Assembly: GCF_016900115.1 (NCBI RefSeq)
Contig: NZ_JACJJQ010000006.1
Span: 1 to 64,000, forward strand
From: Limosilactobacillus alvi
Lineage (GTDB): Bacteria; Bacillota; Bacilli; Lactobacillales; Lactobacillaceae
Length of the DNA stretch: 64,000 bases
Direction: 5' to 3'
Shown here: one piece after another, positions 41,239 through 51,492 of the stretch
Numbering within the stretch: the first letter of the stretch is position 1
Layout of the letters: each line of letters begins with the position of its first letter
Notes under the pieces: model-generated
What the model saw: the letters and a program-made list of their open reading frames with translations, nothing else
The model's database searches: none
Told to the model about the DNA's origin: nothing
Translations under genes and position numbers: made by a program

Positions 41239-44034
41239 TTAATCTTCCAAACCAGTTTCAACCGTTTCTGGGAAGTTAGCTCGCACAATGTGAGCACACC
41301 GCGCACAAAGTTGTGGATAAGCCGAATCACTACCAACGTCTTCCTTAGTCATCCGACAACGCGCACAAACTTCGCCGGTCGCCTTTTCAATGGCAACTGC
41401 TGAATTGTCGCTAAAGTGTTCGAGGTCAGCTGGTGCATCATCAGCGGCCTCCAAGGCTAAATCAGAAACCCCTAATAACAAGGCCACATCAGTCTTGAAG
41501 CTCTTAACTAATTCTAGTTGGCTTGGTGTCAAGTAGAGGGTTGCCTTTGCTTCTAAGGATTTCCCGATTAACTTAGCGTTCCGGGCTTCTTCCAAAGCCT
41601 TCAAAACGTGTGAACGTAATTCCATAAAGGCTTCCCAACGCGCAAGTAAGCTTTCTTCGCCATCAAAGCTTTGGGCATCTGGAATCTCGGTTAATTGAAC
41701 AAAGTCCTCTGGTTCATCCATGTATTCCCATACTTCTTCAGTCGTATGCGGTAAGATTGGGGTTAACAACTTAACTAAAGTCGTTAAAATTTCGTAGAAG
41801 ACCGTTTGCATTGACTTCCGCGTTAAGGACTTAGCTGGTTCAATGTAAAGGACATCTTTGGCGACGTTCATGTAGAAGGCTGACAAGTCGTTGTTAACAA
41901 AGTTAATTAACCGCTTGTATGCACTCAAAAAGTCAAAGTTGTCGAAGTCCTTACGCATGCCAGCTAAGAAGTGGTTGAAGTTAACCGTCATGTATTGGTC
42001 AACTTCCGTCCGCTTCTCGAAGGCCACTGTTTCTTCAGCCGCATCAAAGTCTGCCGTGTTCGCTAACAAGAAGCGGAAAGTGTTCCGCAATTTCCGGTAA
42101 GCTTCCGAGATTTGCTGGAAGGTCCCCATTGAAACCCGAACATCAGCGGAGGTATCAGCGGACATTACCCAAAGACGGATAATTTCAGCCCCCATGTTTT
42201 GGACAACCTTAGCTGGATCAATCACGTTTCCTAGGGACTTGGACATCTTATTCCCCTTCTTATCCAAGGTAAAACCTTGAGAAAGAATTTGCTTATATGG
42301 TGCATGACCGGAAACCACAACACTGGTAATCAAACTCGAATTGAACCAACCCCGGTATTGGTCAGAGCCTTCAAGATACATATCTGCCGGGTAAGTTAAG
42401 TAATCCCGTTCGGCTAAAACCCCTTGGTGAGAAGAACCAGAGTCAAACCAAACATCCATGATGTCGGTTTCCTTAGTAAACTTACCATTCGGTGAATGTT
42501 CACTCGTAAAACCTTCTGGTAAGAGATCCTTAGCGTCCCGTTCAAACCAGACATTTGAACCATATTCGCGGAAAAGATCAGAAACGTGGTTAATCGTTTC
42601 TTCCGTCATGATTGGGGTCCCATCTTCAGCATAGAAGATTGGGAGCGGAACTCCCCAAACCCGTTGCCGGGAGATAACCCAGTCACCCCGGTCACGAAGC
42701 ATGTTGTATAGTCGAACCTTACCCCATTCTGGTTTGTACTGAACTTCATCCACCGCGTTCAAAATTTCGTCCCGCATTTTATCGATGGAAACAAACCATT
42801 GATCAGTGGCCCGGAAGACAATTGGTTGCTTGGTCCGCCAATCAAATGGGTAGGAGTGCTTCAATGGTTCTTGGAGTAAGAGGGCGTTGTTTGCCTTCAA
42901 TTTTTCCAAGGAAATGTCGTCCGCATCTTGGTAGAAGACGCCATCAAAGCCATCCCCATTTTCAGCAGTCAAATGCCCTTGATCATCCATTGGAGCGAAG
43001 ATTGGTAAGTTGTACTTCAAACCGAAACGGTAGTCATCGTCCCCGTAACCAGGAGCCGTGTGAACTAACCCCGTCCCGGTATCATCAGTAACATAATCAC
43101 CAAGGCCAACTAAAAGGTCGCGATCAAGGTAAGGGTGGTTAGTAACCATGCCTTCCAAGTCTTTCCCTTTCAAGACCTTAACCGTCTCAACATCTTCCCA
43201 ACCAAGCTTTTCACTTAATTCAGCTAATAAACTGCCGGCAACAACAAACTGCCGATCATCATTAGCTGGCTTTACCACCACGTATTCGTAATCGGCATTA
43301 ACCGCAACGGCTTCCGAAGCGGGAATCGTCCAAGGCGTCGTCGTCCAAACGACCAGATATGCGTTGTCATCAAGTAAGTCTTTACCATCCTTAACTTGTT
43401 CAACGAAGAAAGCGGTCTTAGCAACTACATCGTGATATTCAACTTCAGCTTCGGCTAATGCTGATTCAGAAGACCATGACCAGTAAACCGGCTTCTTAGC
43501 TTGGTATAAGAGTCCCTTCTTGGCAAAGGCACCAAAAACCTTAATTTGCGCGGCTTCAAATTCCTTGTGCAAAGTTAAGTAAGGGTGTTCCCAATCCCCA
43601 CTAACTCCAAGCCGCTTAAAACCTGCCATTTGCTTTTGCACTTGTTCAAGGGCAAAGTCACGACAAAGGTTCCGGAATTCTGCTGTAGACATCTTCTTCC
43701 GGTCGTATCCGGCTTTCGTTAATTGGTGTTCAATTGGTAAACCGTGAGTATCCCAACCAGGAACGTATGGGGCCCGGTAGCCCGTCATGGACTTGTAACG
43801 AACAATAAAGTCCTTAGAAATCTTATTCATGGCGTGACCAACGTGAATATTTCCGTTAGCGTATGGAGGACCATCATGAAGCACAAAAGTTGGCTTCCCC
43901 TCGTTTAATTTTTGCCGTAATTGATAAACTTTGTTTTCTTCCCAAAGTTGTTCCCGCTTGCCTTCAGTTTCCGGCAAATGGCCCCGCATTGGGAACTTAG
44001 TTTTACCTAAGTTTAAGGTGTCCTTAACGCGCAT
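41239..44034 (-). CDS. ileS: Isoleucyl-tRNA synthetase
   Basis: This class I synthetase charges tRNA-Ile. It has the HIGH motif as HVGH ([15 protein letters not shown]) near residue 65, the KMSKS motif in [12 protein letters not shown] near 600, the editing domain with TTTPWT, and a C-terminal zinc ribbon with [10 protein letters not shown] and CARCAH. It is 931 residues long. It is preceded by a T-box leader and lies downstream of divIVA, the usual end of the division cluster in lactobacilli. Confidence 0.99.
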   Translation of the reverse strand: MRVKDTLNLGKTKFPMRGHLPETEGKREQLWEENKVYQLRQKLNEGKPTFVLHDGPPYANGNIHVGHAMNKISKDFIVRYKSMTGYRAPYVPGWDTHGLPIEHQLTKAGYDRKKMSTAEFRNLCRDFALEQVQKQMAGFKRLGVSGDWEHPYLTLHKEFEAAQIKVFGAFAKKGLLYQAKKPVYWSWSSESALAEAEVEYHDVVAKTAFFVEQVKDGKDLLDDNAYLVVWTTTPWTIPASEAVAVNADYEYVVVKPANDDRQFVVAGSLLAELSEKLGWEDVETVKVLKGKDLEGMVTNHPYLDRDLLVGLGDYVTDDTGTGLVHTAPGYGDDDYRFGLKYNLPIFAPMDDQGHLTAENGDGFDGVFYQDADDISLEKLKANNALLLQEPLKHSYPFDWRTKQPIVFRATDQWFVSIDKMRDEILNAVDEVQYKPEWGKVRLYNMLRDRGDWVISRQRVWGVPLPIFYAEDGTPIMTEETINHVSDLFREYGSNVWFERDAKDLLPEGFTSEHSPNGKFTKETDIMDVWFDSGSSHQGVLAERDYLTYPADMYLEGSDQYRGWFNSSLITSVVVSGHAPYKQILSQGFTLDKKGNKMSKSLGNVIDPAKVVQNMGAEIIRLWVMSADTSADVRVSMGTFQQISEAYRKLRNTFRFLLANTADFDAAEETVAFEKRTEVDQYMTVNFNHFLAGMRKDFDNFDFLSAYKRLINFVNNDLSAFYMNVAKDVLYIEPAKSLTRKSMQTVFYEILTTLVKLLTPILPHTTEEVWEYMDEPEDFVQLTEIPDAQSFDGEESLLARWEAFMELRSHVLKALEEARNAKLIGKSLEAKATLYLTPSQLELVKSFKTDVALLLGVSDLALEAADDAPADLEHFSDNSAVAIEKATGEVCARCRMTKEDVGSDSAYPQLCARCAHIVRANFPETVETGLED

Positions 44035-44071
44035 GACTCTTCCTCCTTAATATGTTTTGCAAAGCTAAAAT

Positions 44072-44290
44072 GAAAAAACACCCCGCCCCAAAAGGGACGA
44101 AGTGTTTTCGTGGTACCACCCTTGTTTTCGGGAGAAACTCCCTAACTTGGTCATTGAATAACGGTCATGAACCGAGATCCCCTAGAAACTTAGGGATCCA
44201 CTCGAGGTGATTTACAGACGAACTTAATTAGCAACCTCTCACCAATTGTTGCCTCGCTAAGAATTAATTGCCGTCTGCCCGTCCTCATCA
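44072..44290 (-). ncRNA. T-box riboswitch leader of ileS
   Basis: The minus-strand leader carries the conserved T-box AAGGGTGGTACCACG (44109-44123), followed by a terminator hairpin (about 44077-44108) with a T-run. The Stem I base is recognisable as CAGACGG...TTCGTCTG (about 44213-44277). Uncharged tRNA-Ile would stabilise the antiterminator. An ATT in the loop GCTAATTAAG (near 44226) is a possible specifier, but I could not fold Stem I reliably. Confidence 0.9.
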
Positions 44291-44309
44291 TTGCTTTGCG
44301 AATAATCAA

Positions 44310-45062
44310 CTAGTCAGCTGGCTTGTCAGCATCATCAGGGAAAATCACTACCGTTTGGCTTTCCGGTTCATTAGCTTGGGAAGTAGGTTCTTCCGCTGCT
44401 GGCATCGCTGGAACTTCCATTTCCGGATCGTGGGCTTCCCCTTGCGTAGCCGCAAAATCAAATTGACTTGATTGATTTGTTGCCGTTGATTCTACACTCT
44501 CATTTGAAACCTTGTCAACCCTTGAACCCAAGATCTTTTCAATTTCATCATATTGACTCAAATCATCGTTGGCTAATAATTCGTCCCAATCTTTGCTCTT
44601 AACCACTTCGAGCTGGGATTCAAGCATCACTTGGAGCCGTTGTCTGAAAATCCGGGTTTGCTTCTTCAAATCATTAGTTTCGGTTGTTAATCGCCGAGTT
44701 TGACTAGCTGCATTTTCGATGACAGCGTTAGACTTGTCGTTAGCTTCTGAAACAATATCAGTTGCTTGCTTTTGGGCTTCCCGAACCACAATTTCAGCTT
44801 CACGCTTAGCGTTACTCTTAACTTTATCAGCCGCCTCTTGGGCAACTAAAATTGACTTATTAAGTGAGTCCTTCAAGTCAGTGAAGTACTTCAACTTTTC
44901 TTCATTTGCCTTTACTTGTTCACTTAAGGCCCGGTTTTGCTCTGCCAAATCTGCAACCGTCGAAGCAACTTGACGTAAAAAGTCTTTTACTTCGTTGGGG
45001 TTAAATCCTCGCATTTTTGAATCAAATTGCTTGTTTGCGATTTCATCAGGCGTCAACGTCAT
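44310..45062 (-). CDS. divIVA: Cell-division protein DivIVA
   Basis: This is a coiled-coil protein that recognises curved membranes at poles and septum. The N-terminal lipid-binding segment reads LTPDEIANKQFDSKMRGFNPNEV, typical of the family, followed by long heptad coiled coils (residues 30-160) and a Pro/Glu-rich unstructured tail. It is 250 residues long. It is the last division gene before ileS. Confidence 0.95.
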   Translation of the reverse strand: MTLTPDEIANKQFDSKMRGFNPNEVKDFLRQVASTVADLAEQNRALSEQVKANEEKLKYFTDLKDSLNKSILVAQEAADKVKSNAKREAEIVVREAQKQATDIVSEANDKSNAVIENAASQTRRLTTETNDLKKQTRIFRQRLQVMLESQLEVVKSKDWDELLANDDLSQYDEIEKILGSRVDKVSNESVESTATNQSSQFDFAATQGEAHDPEMEVPAMPAAEEPTSQANEPESQTVVIFPDDADKPAD

Positions 45063-45078
45063 TATTCATTCCTCCAAA

Positions 45079-45861
45079 TCATGCTTTTATAACGTCAATT
45101 ATAACACGTAATTTATCTTTTTTATTTCGATTACCGATCTGGGAAAGCCGAATTCTTCCAGCATGCCGGACCGACATTAAATCAAATTCATCAAGCTCAT
45201 AGTTAGGGCGATCAATGGTTTCCCAGTTAACCCGGACCAGCCCCCGTTCTATTGTTTGTTTAGCCCGATTTCGCGAGTAATTGAACCCTGCAGCGATAAT
45301 TACATCTAACCGTAACGAACTAACCGTCGTTTGGACTGGTTCCCAATCAACCTCCGGGGTAATGACTGCTTCAAAATCGACCGGTAAAAATTTAACCTTG
45401 GCTTTCCCAACATGGGTGATCTCGCGCCGAATAAAGGGAACCATCTCTTCTTTGACAATTACCTGGACCCGAAGGTCGGCTTTTAAAATATCCCCAAAAG
45501 TCGTTCGCGCGAGGCCTTCGCCAATTAAGGTTCCCATTACTTGTCGATGATGAAGCTCCAAAAACTTCGTTGGGTAATCAATCTCCAATAGTTGGAGCTT
45601 AAAATCTTCAGCTTGAGGGCTAAAATAAGACGGGTAAAACAACAACCGTTGCATTTCCGCTTGTGGATAACCACCCCAATGAGCAAGCTTGACGTCATCA
45701 TAACGATTAACCAACGTCTGAGCAATGTAAACCTGACGGGGATTTGCAAATTCGGTCAAAACCGGCCGATATTCGTTTATTACCTGTTTTAGCCAATCCT
45801 CAATCTGATCAATAAAGGGATTTTCTTCAGGTCGAAAATGTTGTCTAAAGTCGTTTACCAT
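45079..45861 (-). CDS. ylmH: YlmH-like S4-domain RNA-binding protein
   Basis: 260 residues with a C-terminal S4 RNA-binding domain (SSLRLDVIIAAGFNYSRNRAKQTIERGLVRVNWE). YlmH homologues are implicated in rescue of stalled ribosomes and sit in the ylmDEFGH-divIVA part of the division cluster. It lies 28 bp after yggT and 16 bp before divIVA. Confidence 0.92.
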   Translation of the reverse strand: MVNDFRQHFRPEENPFIDQIEDWLKQVINEYRPVLTEFANPRQVYIAQTLVNRYDDVKLAHWGGYPQAEMQRLLFYPSYFSPQAEDFKLQLLEIDYPTKFLELHHRQVMGTLIGEGLARTTFGDILKADLRVQVIVKEEMVPFIRREITHVGKAKVKFLPVDFEAVITPEVDWEPVQTTVSSLRLDVIIAAGFNYSRNRAKQTIERGLVRVNWETIDRPNYELDEFDLMSVRHAGRIRLSQIGNRNKKDKLRVIIDVIKA

Positions 45862-45889
45862 TGCTAACTACTCCTATCCAACTACTAAC

Positions 45890-46153
45890 TTAAAGCAATT
45901 GACCAAGAAATCTAATCCCTGATTGGGCAAACCAAAGCACCATGATCGCAACCACAGGCGCAAAGCTTACCCCTCCAAGCGGCGGAATAACCCGTTCAAA
46001 AAAGTCCAGGTAGGGACCCACTAACTTCGTCAGCCATTCCCCAACTTTTGAGTTTAAGCCACCTGGAAACCAAGTTAAAATACACCAAACAACAATTGCT
46101 GTTGTGTATAAGTTCAATAAACTACTAATTACCCACACAATAAAAGCGACCAC
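45890..46153 (-). CDS. ylmG: YggT family membrane protein (YlmG)
   Basis: 87 residues with two membrane segments (AFIVWVISSLLNLYTTAIVVW and the C-terminal FAPVVAIMVLWFAQSGIRFL) and the family motif PYLDFFERVIPPLGGVSFAP. The start is GTG 46153, 7 bases after AGGAG; the longer in-frame reading overlaps sepF and lacks support. The family is linked to membrane or division-site organisation. Confidence 0.9.
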   Translation of the reverse strand: MVAFIVWVISSLLNLYTTAIVVWCILTWFPGGLNSKVGEWLTKLVGPYLDFFERVIPPLGGVSFAPVVAIMVLWFAQSGIRFLGQLL

Positions 46154-46163
46154 TTCACCACTC

Positions 46164-46592
46164 CTATAAATTGTTACTATCATGTCGAAGGTCCAACCCG
46201 ACACGACCACTAACTTCATAATTCTTAGGGGTACACAAGAAAATTTCTTCACCGATCCGCTTAATCTTGCCGTCAATCGCAAAAACGATCCCATTTAAGA
46301 AATCTAAGGTTCGCCGCCCAGTTTGCTCGTCCTCTTGACTAAAGTTAACGATGACGGCTTCGCCATTTAATAGCTGCTTGCTGATTTCCCTAACGTCGCT
46401 ATAGATTCGCGGTTCAAATAAGGCAATCCGCCCCGGTTCCCGAGAAATTCCCTGTTGGATTGAGACGACCTTATTATTTTGTTTAACAACCGGTTGTTTT
46501 GCCGGTGTTACAGGGGCTTCCTTAGCGTAGTATTCCGTAGCAGTTGGTTCGTCGCTAATTCCAAAAAAGTTACTAAAAAACTTACCAGCCAT
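46164..46592 (-). CDS. sepF: Cell-division protein SepF
   Basis: SepF tethers and bundles FtsZ at the membrane. It has an N-terminal amphipathic helix (AGKFFSNFFGI, residues 2-12), a linker, and the conserved domain EPRIYSDVREISKQLLNGEAVIVNF...RRTLDFLNGIVFAIDG. 142 residues, 19 bp behind ftsZ. Confidence 0.96.
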   Translation of the reverse strand: MAGKFFSNFFGISDEPTATEYYAKEAPVTPAKQPVVKQNNKVVSIQQGISREPGRIALFEPRIYSDVREISKQLLNGEAVIVNFSQEDEQTGRRTLDFLNGIVFAIDGKIKRIGEEIFLCTPKNYEVSGRVGLDLRHDSNNL

Positions 46593-46611
46593 TCAACCGC
46601 CCCCTTTCTGA

Positions 46612-47889
46612 TCACTTCCGCCGATTCTTAAAGAAGGCTGGAGTTGAAAGATCTTCGCCCTCATCGTCGACGTTTGTTAAATTATCATTTTGAACACTGA
46701 AGTCAGGCTTTTCAACATCATTAAAGTTGTCATTTTGTCGATTAGTCAAGTTAGTACCCAGATCATCATCCCAGCCGCTAAATGGATCCGTCTTGGTTTC
46801 ACTTGCTGGTTCATTGATCGGTGCCCCAGTTCCTTCAGTCAATGGCGCCGTTTCATTTTCATTGGCTTCCACAACTGGTTGTCCTTGGCTAGCTTGTTCT
46901 TGCGCTGCTCGCCGTTGGTCTTGCTTCTTTTTATCAATACCAGTAGCGATAACCGTAACCCGCACTTCATCACCTAGATTGTCGTCCATGGCCATCCCAA
47001 AGGTAATATCAACATTTGTATTGGCGGCTTGACGAATTACGCTTGAAGCTTCTTGGGCTTCAAACATTGACAAGTTCTTACCACCGGTAACGTTTACCAA
47101 GACGTGTTCAGCCCCGTCAATGGAAACTTCCAATAATGGTGATGAGATTGCCTTCTTAGTTGCTTCCGTTGCCCGGTTTTCACCAGTTGAAGAACCAATT
47201 CCCATCAAAGCAGAACCTTGGTTAGTCATCGTGTGCCGAATATCAGCAAAGTCCAAGTTAATGTATCCCGGATTAGTGATCAAATCAGAAATCCCTTCAA
47301 CCCCTTGACGAAGCACGTCATCAGCTTCCTTGAAGGCTTCCATCATTGGCGTTTTCTTATCGATCATTTCCAAAAGGCGGTTGTTGGCAACCACAATTAA
47401 GGTGTCAACACTCTTTTTCAAGCGTTCCAACCCTTCTTCGGCCAACTTAGCCCGCCGGCTCCCTTCAAAGGAAAATGGCCGGGTCACAACCCCCACCGTT
47501 AAAGCACCAGAGTCTTTAGCAATCTTGGCGATTACCGGAGCAGCACCAGTCCCGGTACCACCACCCATTCCGGCAGTGACAAAGACCATATCAGCGCCTT
47601 CAAGCGTCTTCGAAATCTGGGATTCACTTTCTTGCGCTGCCTTGGCCCCAACTTCTGGATTAGATCCGGCGCCTAATCCTCGGGTCAACTTAGGCCCCAA
47701 TTGAATCTTAGTTTGAGCGGCTGAACCATCTAAGGCTTGTAAATCAGTATTAGCAACGATAAAGTCAACTCCCTTGACTTTTTCGTTAATCATTTGGTTG
47801 ACGGCATTTCCACCACCGCCACCAACACCGATGACTTTGATACTAGCGCCCTTTAAATCCATTTGGTCAGTGCTGGTTACATTATCCAT
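46612..47889 (-). CDS. ftsZ: Cell-division GTPase FtsZ
   Basis: This tubulin homologue forms the division ring. The GTP-binding tubulin signature [11 protein letters not shown] lies near residue 107, with the N-terminal [13 protein letters not shown] and the NxDxAD synergy loop (NLDFADIR) present. After an acidic, poorly conserved linker the C-terminal peptide [12 protein letters not shown] binds FtsA and SepF. It is 425 residues long and lies 24 bp behind ftsA. Confidence 0.99.
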   Translation of the reverse strand: MDNVTSTDQMDLKGASIKVIGVGGGGGNAVNQMINEKVKGVDFIVANTDLQALDGSAAQTKIQLGPKLTRGLGAGSNPEVGAKAAQESESQISKTLEGADMVFVTAGMGGGTGTGAAPVIAKIAKDSGALTVGVVTRPFSFEGSRRAKLAEEGLERLKKSVDTLIVVANNRLLEMIDKKTPMMEAFKEADDVLRQGVEGISDLITNPGYINLDFADIRHTMTNQGSALMGIGSSTGENRATEATKKAISSPLLEVSIDGAEHVLVNVTGGKNLSMFEAQEASSVIRQAANTNVDITFGMAMDDNLGDEVRVTVIATGIDKKKQDQRRAAQEQASQGQPVVEANENETAPLTEGTGAPINEPASETKTDPFSGWDDDLGTNLTNRQNDNFNDVEKPDFSVQNDNLTNVDDEGEDLSTPAFFKNRRK

Positions 47890-47913
47890 GAAAAATTCCT
47901 CCGTTGTGGTTAA

Positions 47914-49323
47914 TTAGTCAAAAAAGTTACTGAAGAAGTTCCGCCAACTTGTCTTTTCCTTTTTTACCGGAGCTTGAGCTGGGGTTGCTTCCTTTTGCGT
48001 TGGTTCATTTGATACTTTATCCGGTTTAGGGGCATGCCGCCGCATGTTTGCCAAAACATGTGTTTTTGCCGGCTGTGGAGCTGGCGCTGGTTTTGGTGCC
48101 GGCATGGGCCGATTAACTTGGCTCCGACTTTGACTTGGACTGGCAATCAAATCTTCGTCATGTAAGGTCCGTTTTATTAACCGGGTAACATCACTTAAAT
48201 TGGCTTCGTACATTGTCAATGACAAACTGGTGGCATAACCAGGATGACGAATCCCCATTTGTTCAGGTACAATTACCCGAATATTACCAGGGAAATATTC
48301 ACTCGCCAATTCTTTCAAGCCAGGCATCGCTGCTCCACCACCTAAGAGCACTAATCCTCCTGGTAACTCAGGTGCATTAATGGCTTCCAAGCGATCCTTA
48401 GCTCGCCGAAAAATCTGTCGCATCCGCGCTTCAATAATTTCCGCAAGATACTTTTCCGTGTAGTTAACGGGTTGACTCTTCCCCACTACATCGACCGCAA
48501 GTTCAACATCATCTTCAACAACTGACGCTAAGGCATAGCCGTGATCGAGTTTCAACCGTTCGGCATTCTTTTGGGAAGTATTTAAGACCGTTGAAATGTC
48601 TTTGGTAACATATTTTCCCCCTTCAGGATCAACATAGGCAAACTTTAGTTGATGATCATGAATGATGCTAGTGGTCGTCTGACCTGCACCAAGGTCAATT
48701 AAGAGGGTTCCAAAGTCCTGTTCCCCATCGGAAAGCAAATTAAAGCCAGTTGCAATTGGTCCAACCACTAAATCCTGAAGCTTCAAGCCGGCAGCAGCAA
48801 CAGCTTTCTTTGTATTATGAACAATAGTCTTCGAACCAGAATATAGGGTTGCCCATAATTCAAGCCGTACACCAGCCATTCCGCGGGGATCCTTAATCCC
48901 GCGGAATTGATCAACCGCAAAATCTTTTGGAACAAGGTCAATCACTTCCCGTTCCGGCGGTAAAGCTTGTGAAAGAGTTGAATGGGCAACATCGATCACA
49001 TCTTGGTTAATAATTTCGCGAGGTTGCCCTTGATCTGTAACCGTGATCATACCATGAACTTCGCTTTGCTTTAAGTAATTTGCCGGTAATCCAACCGTTA
49101 CCGTTTGAATATCCGCACCTGACTTGGCCTTAGCCTTTTCAACAGCCGTCCGAATTGCCTGAGCAGTTTTATCGATATCAACGATCGCCCCATGACTAAG
49201 TCCGCCAGATGGTTGCGATCCGACCCCAACGACTTCAAGTTTGCCCTTGACGTTTTCGCACACAAGTACCTTAATCGAGGCGGTTCCAATATCTAAGCTA
49301 ACATAGATTTGTGAGTTATTCAT
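47914..49323 (-). CDS. ftsA: Cell-division protein FtsA
   Basis: This actin-like ATPase anchors FtsZ to the membrane. Phosphate 1 is LDIGTASIKVLV near residue 10, phosphate 2 LLIDLGAGQTTTS, adenosine motif LLGGGAAMPGL. A Pro/Ala/Lys-rich linker leads to the C-terminal amphipathic membrane helix WRNFFSNFFD. It is 469 residues long, with GGAGGG before the ATG. Transcription may begin afresh here, since a terminator and an extended -10 lie in the gap after divIB. Confidence 0.98.
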   Translation of the reverse strand: MNNSQIYVSLDIGTASIKVLVCENVKGKLEVVGVGSQPSGGLSHGAIVDIDKTAQAIRTAVEKAKAKSGADIQTVTVGLPANYLKQSEVHGMITVTDQGQPREIINQDVIDVAHSTLSQALPPEREVIDLVPKDFAVDQFRGIKDPRGMAGVRLELWATLYSGSKTIVHNTKKAVAAAGLKLQDLVVGPIATGFNLLSDGEQDFGTLLIDLGAGQTTTSIIHDHQLKFAYVDPEGGKYVTKDISTVLNTSQKNAERLKLDHGYALASVVEDDVELAVDVVGKSQPVNYTEKYLAEIIEARMRQIFRRAKDRLEAINAPELPGGLVLLGGGAAMPGLKELASEYFPGNIRVIVPEQMGIRHPGYATSLSLTMYEANLSDVTRLIKRTLHDEDLIASPSQSRSQVNRPMPAPKPAPAPQPAKTHVLANMRRHAPKPDKVSNEPTQKEATPAQAPVKKEKTSWRNFFSNFFD

Positions 49324-49390
49324 CTCAAGGAACCCTCCTATTTAAATGATTATAAATTTTATTATTTTTATTGTTGGTATTTATGTTTAA

Positions 49391-49399
49391 ATTCTACCA
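49391..49399 (-). promoter_or_regulatory. Candidate ftsA-ftsZ promoter (extended -10)
   Basis: Minus-strand TGGTAGAAT lies about 70 bp before the ftsA ATG, just behind the divIB terminator. The -35 is not distinct. The same TGGTAGAAT occurs before the DUF3397 gene. Confidence 0.5.
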
Positions 49400-49409
49400 C
49401 ATTTTATAT

Positions 49410-49456
49410 GATAAAAGGTGATTAAATCGGGATTTAACTACGATTTAATCACCTTT
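49410..49456 (-). terminator. divIB terminator
   Basis: A perfect 16-bp stem (49414-49429 with 49441-49456) with an 11-base loop is followed by TTTTATCATAT on the minus strand. It splits the dcw cluster between divIB and ftsA, probably partially. Confidence 0.75.
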
Positions 49457-49501
49457 GGTAATTAATTTTATTCACCAAATAATTTGGAAGCGGATGATTA
49501 A

Positions 49502-50350
49502 TCACTTAGCTTTTGAACTATAACCATAAGAATAAGCGCCAAATTCAAGATTAATAATCCGTTTTCCATTTGTATTAGCAACAATTGACGGATAATAACT
49601 CATTTTTTCGGCCAGCGTATCTGCTCGCACAAAAACCGTATTGCCATCGTTCATTACTAATTTTAGGCGTTGCGTATCAAGCGTTGTTGGTGAATAGGTG
49701 ACCTCTGAAATCCCATTGCGGATTGCAGGTTTGAGTCTTCCAACTTCCTTAGCTGTTAATTTTAATATCCCATAGTGATTTTTAAAACCATCGTAAGCAA
49801 TAAATTGTTCAAGATGCCCAGTGACTGGTCGCACCTTCCCATTACTTAGTAATAGTTTCGGTTGATTACCAACATTAATCAACCCAATCACATCATATTC
49901 TTTAACCCGAATATCAACCGATCGCATCCCCGTTAACACGATCTTAACACTCTTAATTTGAGCATTTCGGGTTTGAATTTTTTGTAGCCGCGCTGGGCTC
50001 ATCGCAATACTCCCCCAAATAAAACGTCCTTTCTTTACTTGGGTGGCCTGCTCGATCTCTTGATCAGTCAAATGATGATTTCCCGAAACCACTACCTGAT
50101 TAATCCGTGCAAGCGGCGAAATAATATATAGCATGAACAAAAGAATTAAACTAAACGGAAGGACAACACTGATGATTCGTTGTAAATTTCGTTTTAATCG
50201 AAATTGTTTCAAATTTGGCAATTGCTTTTTTAAAAGTGGTTTTCGCCGCTTTGCACTGTTGTTAAGCGCGAGGATACTTCGTTCTTCAAGCTTCGCCAAG
50301 CGTTCATTATACCTTTGATGCTGGTCATTATTTGAATAGTGATCCGCCAT
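49502..50350 (-). CDS. divIB: Cell-division protein DivIB/FtsQ
   Basis: This divisome scaffold protein bridges FtsL and FtsI-type enzymes outside the membrane. It has a basic cytosolic N-terminus, one membrane segment (IISVVLPFSLILLFMLYIISPL, about residues 60-81) and the extracellular POTRA domain (INQVVVSGNHHLTDQEIEQAT) followed by the FtsQ beta domain. It is 282 residues long, 35 bp after murG. Confidence 0.95.
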   Translation of the reverse strand: MADHYSNNDQHQRYNERLAKLEERSILALNNSAKRRKPLLKKQLPNLKQFRLKRNLQRIISVVLPFSLILLFMLYIISPLARINQVVVSGNHHLTDQEIEQATQVKKGRFIWGSIAMSPARLQKIQTRNAQIKSVKIVLTGMRSVDIRVKEYDVIGLINVGNQPKLLLSNGKVRPVTGHLEQFIAYDGFKNHYGILKLTAKEVGRLKPAIRNGISEVTYSPTTLDTQRLKLVMNDGNTVFVRADTLAEKMSYYPSIVANTNGKRIINLEFGAYSYGYSSKAK

Positions 50351-50385
50351 CGTGTTCCTCCTTTCTGCTATTTAGATGGTTAATT

Positions 50386-51492
50386 TTACTTTTGATGGTC
50401 AGCTTGGGCTTTTTTCAAAATGGCAATTAAGTCATCCGCTGCCGTTGGATGGCCAATTTTTTTGGAGTTAGTTGCCATTTTATCTCGTAAGGCTTGGTTG
50501 GTCATCAAGTCATCAACCGCGGTTAATAAGGTCTTGCCAGAAAGATCATTTTCTAAAATCATCCGGGCTGCGCCTTTATCAACCAAGGCTTGGGCATTTT
50601 TAACTTGATGGTTGGCAGTCACGTATGGACTCGGAATCATGACAGTCGGCACGCCAATTGCTGTAATTTCAGCAATCGTTGTCGCTCCCGCTCGGGAGAC
50701 TAGCACCGCCACTTTTGGTAATTTCTGTGGCATCTCCTCAATATAAGGGACCACCTTCACGTTTTTGCCAACTTCAACCTTCGCCAAAGCCTTTTTCACA
50801 TCTTCATACCGTTTTTGACCAGTAGCAAAGATCACTTGGTAAGGTCGCTGGTTAAAAGTGGGAATTGCTTCAATGACACTTTGGTTAATTTTGGGTGCCC
50901 CTTGACTCCCCCCAAAGATCATCAAAGTTGGTACATCATCTTTTAGACCAATTTCTGACCACTTAAAGGTTGTTTTTGTTTGGGAGGCGACTTGCTGGGC
51001 CCGTGGATTACCAACCACAGTAACCTTTTCAGCAGGGAATTGTGACTTTGCGGCCGCAAAAGCAATCGCTATTTCGTCCACATACCGGCTCAAGAATTTA
51101 TTAGTAATTCCAACGACACTATTTTGTTCATGAATAACGGTTGGAACATGTAAGCGCGCCGCAGCATAAAGCACTGCTCCACTTACATAACCACCCGTCC
51201 CCAAAACGACGTCCGGTTTAAAATCCTTAACTAACTTTTTGGCTTGGTGAACCGATTTTAAGAAGAGGTAAAGCGTCTTGAAGTTTGCCAAAGAAAGTGA
51301 GCGTTTAAAGCCTTGAGTCCGTAAAGTTACTAACTTAAGCCCTGCTGCCGGTACAATCTGATTTTCTAATCCCCGTGTGGTCCCGACATAAAGGACTTCG
51401 GTACTTGGATCCAATTCTTTTAAGCGCTCGATTAAGGCTAGGGCCGGATAAATGTGTCCTCCTGTTCCCCCACCTGAAACCATTAGTCGCAT
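50386..51492 (-). CDS. murG: UDP-GlcNAc:lipid I N-acetylglucosaminyltransferase
   Basis: MurG adds GlcNAc to lipid I to form lipid II on the inner membrane face. The N-terminal motif [15 protein letters not shown] lies at residues 6-20; the donor-site signatures are [23 protein letters not shown] and [12 protein letters not shown]. It is 368 residues long. Its ATG overlaps the murD stop by one base. Confidence 0.98.
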   Translation of the reverse strand: MRLMVSGGGTGGHIYPALALIERLKELDPSTEVLYVGTTRGLENQIVPAAGLKLVTLRTQGFKRSLSLANFKTLYLFLKSVHQAKKLVKDFKPDVVLGTGGYVSGAVLYAAARLHVPTVIHEQNSVVGITNKFLSRYVDEIAIAFAAAKSQFPAEKVTVVGNPRAQQVASQTKTTFKWSEIGLKDDVPTLMIFGGSQGAPKINQSVIEAIPTFNQRPYQVIFATGQKRYEDVKKALAKVEVGKNVKVVPYIEEMPQKLPKVAVLVSRAGATTIAEITAIGVPTVMIPSPYVTANHQVKNAQALVDKGAARMILENDLSGKTLLTAVDDLMTNQALRDKMATNSKKIGHPTAADDLIAILKKAQADHQK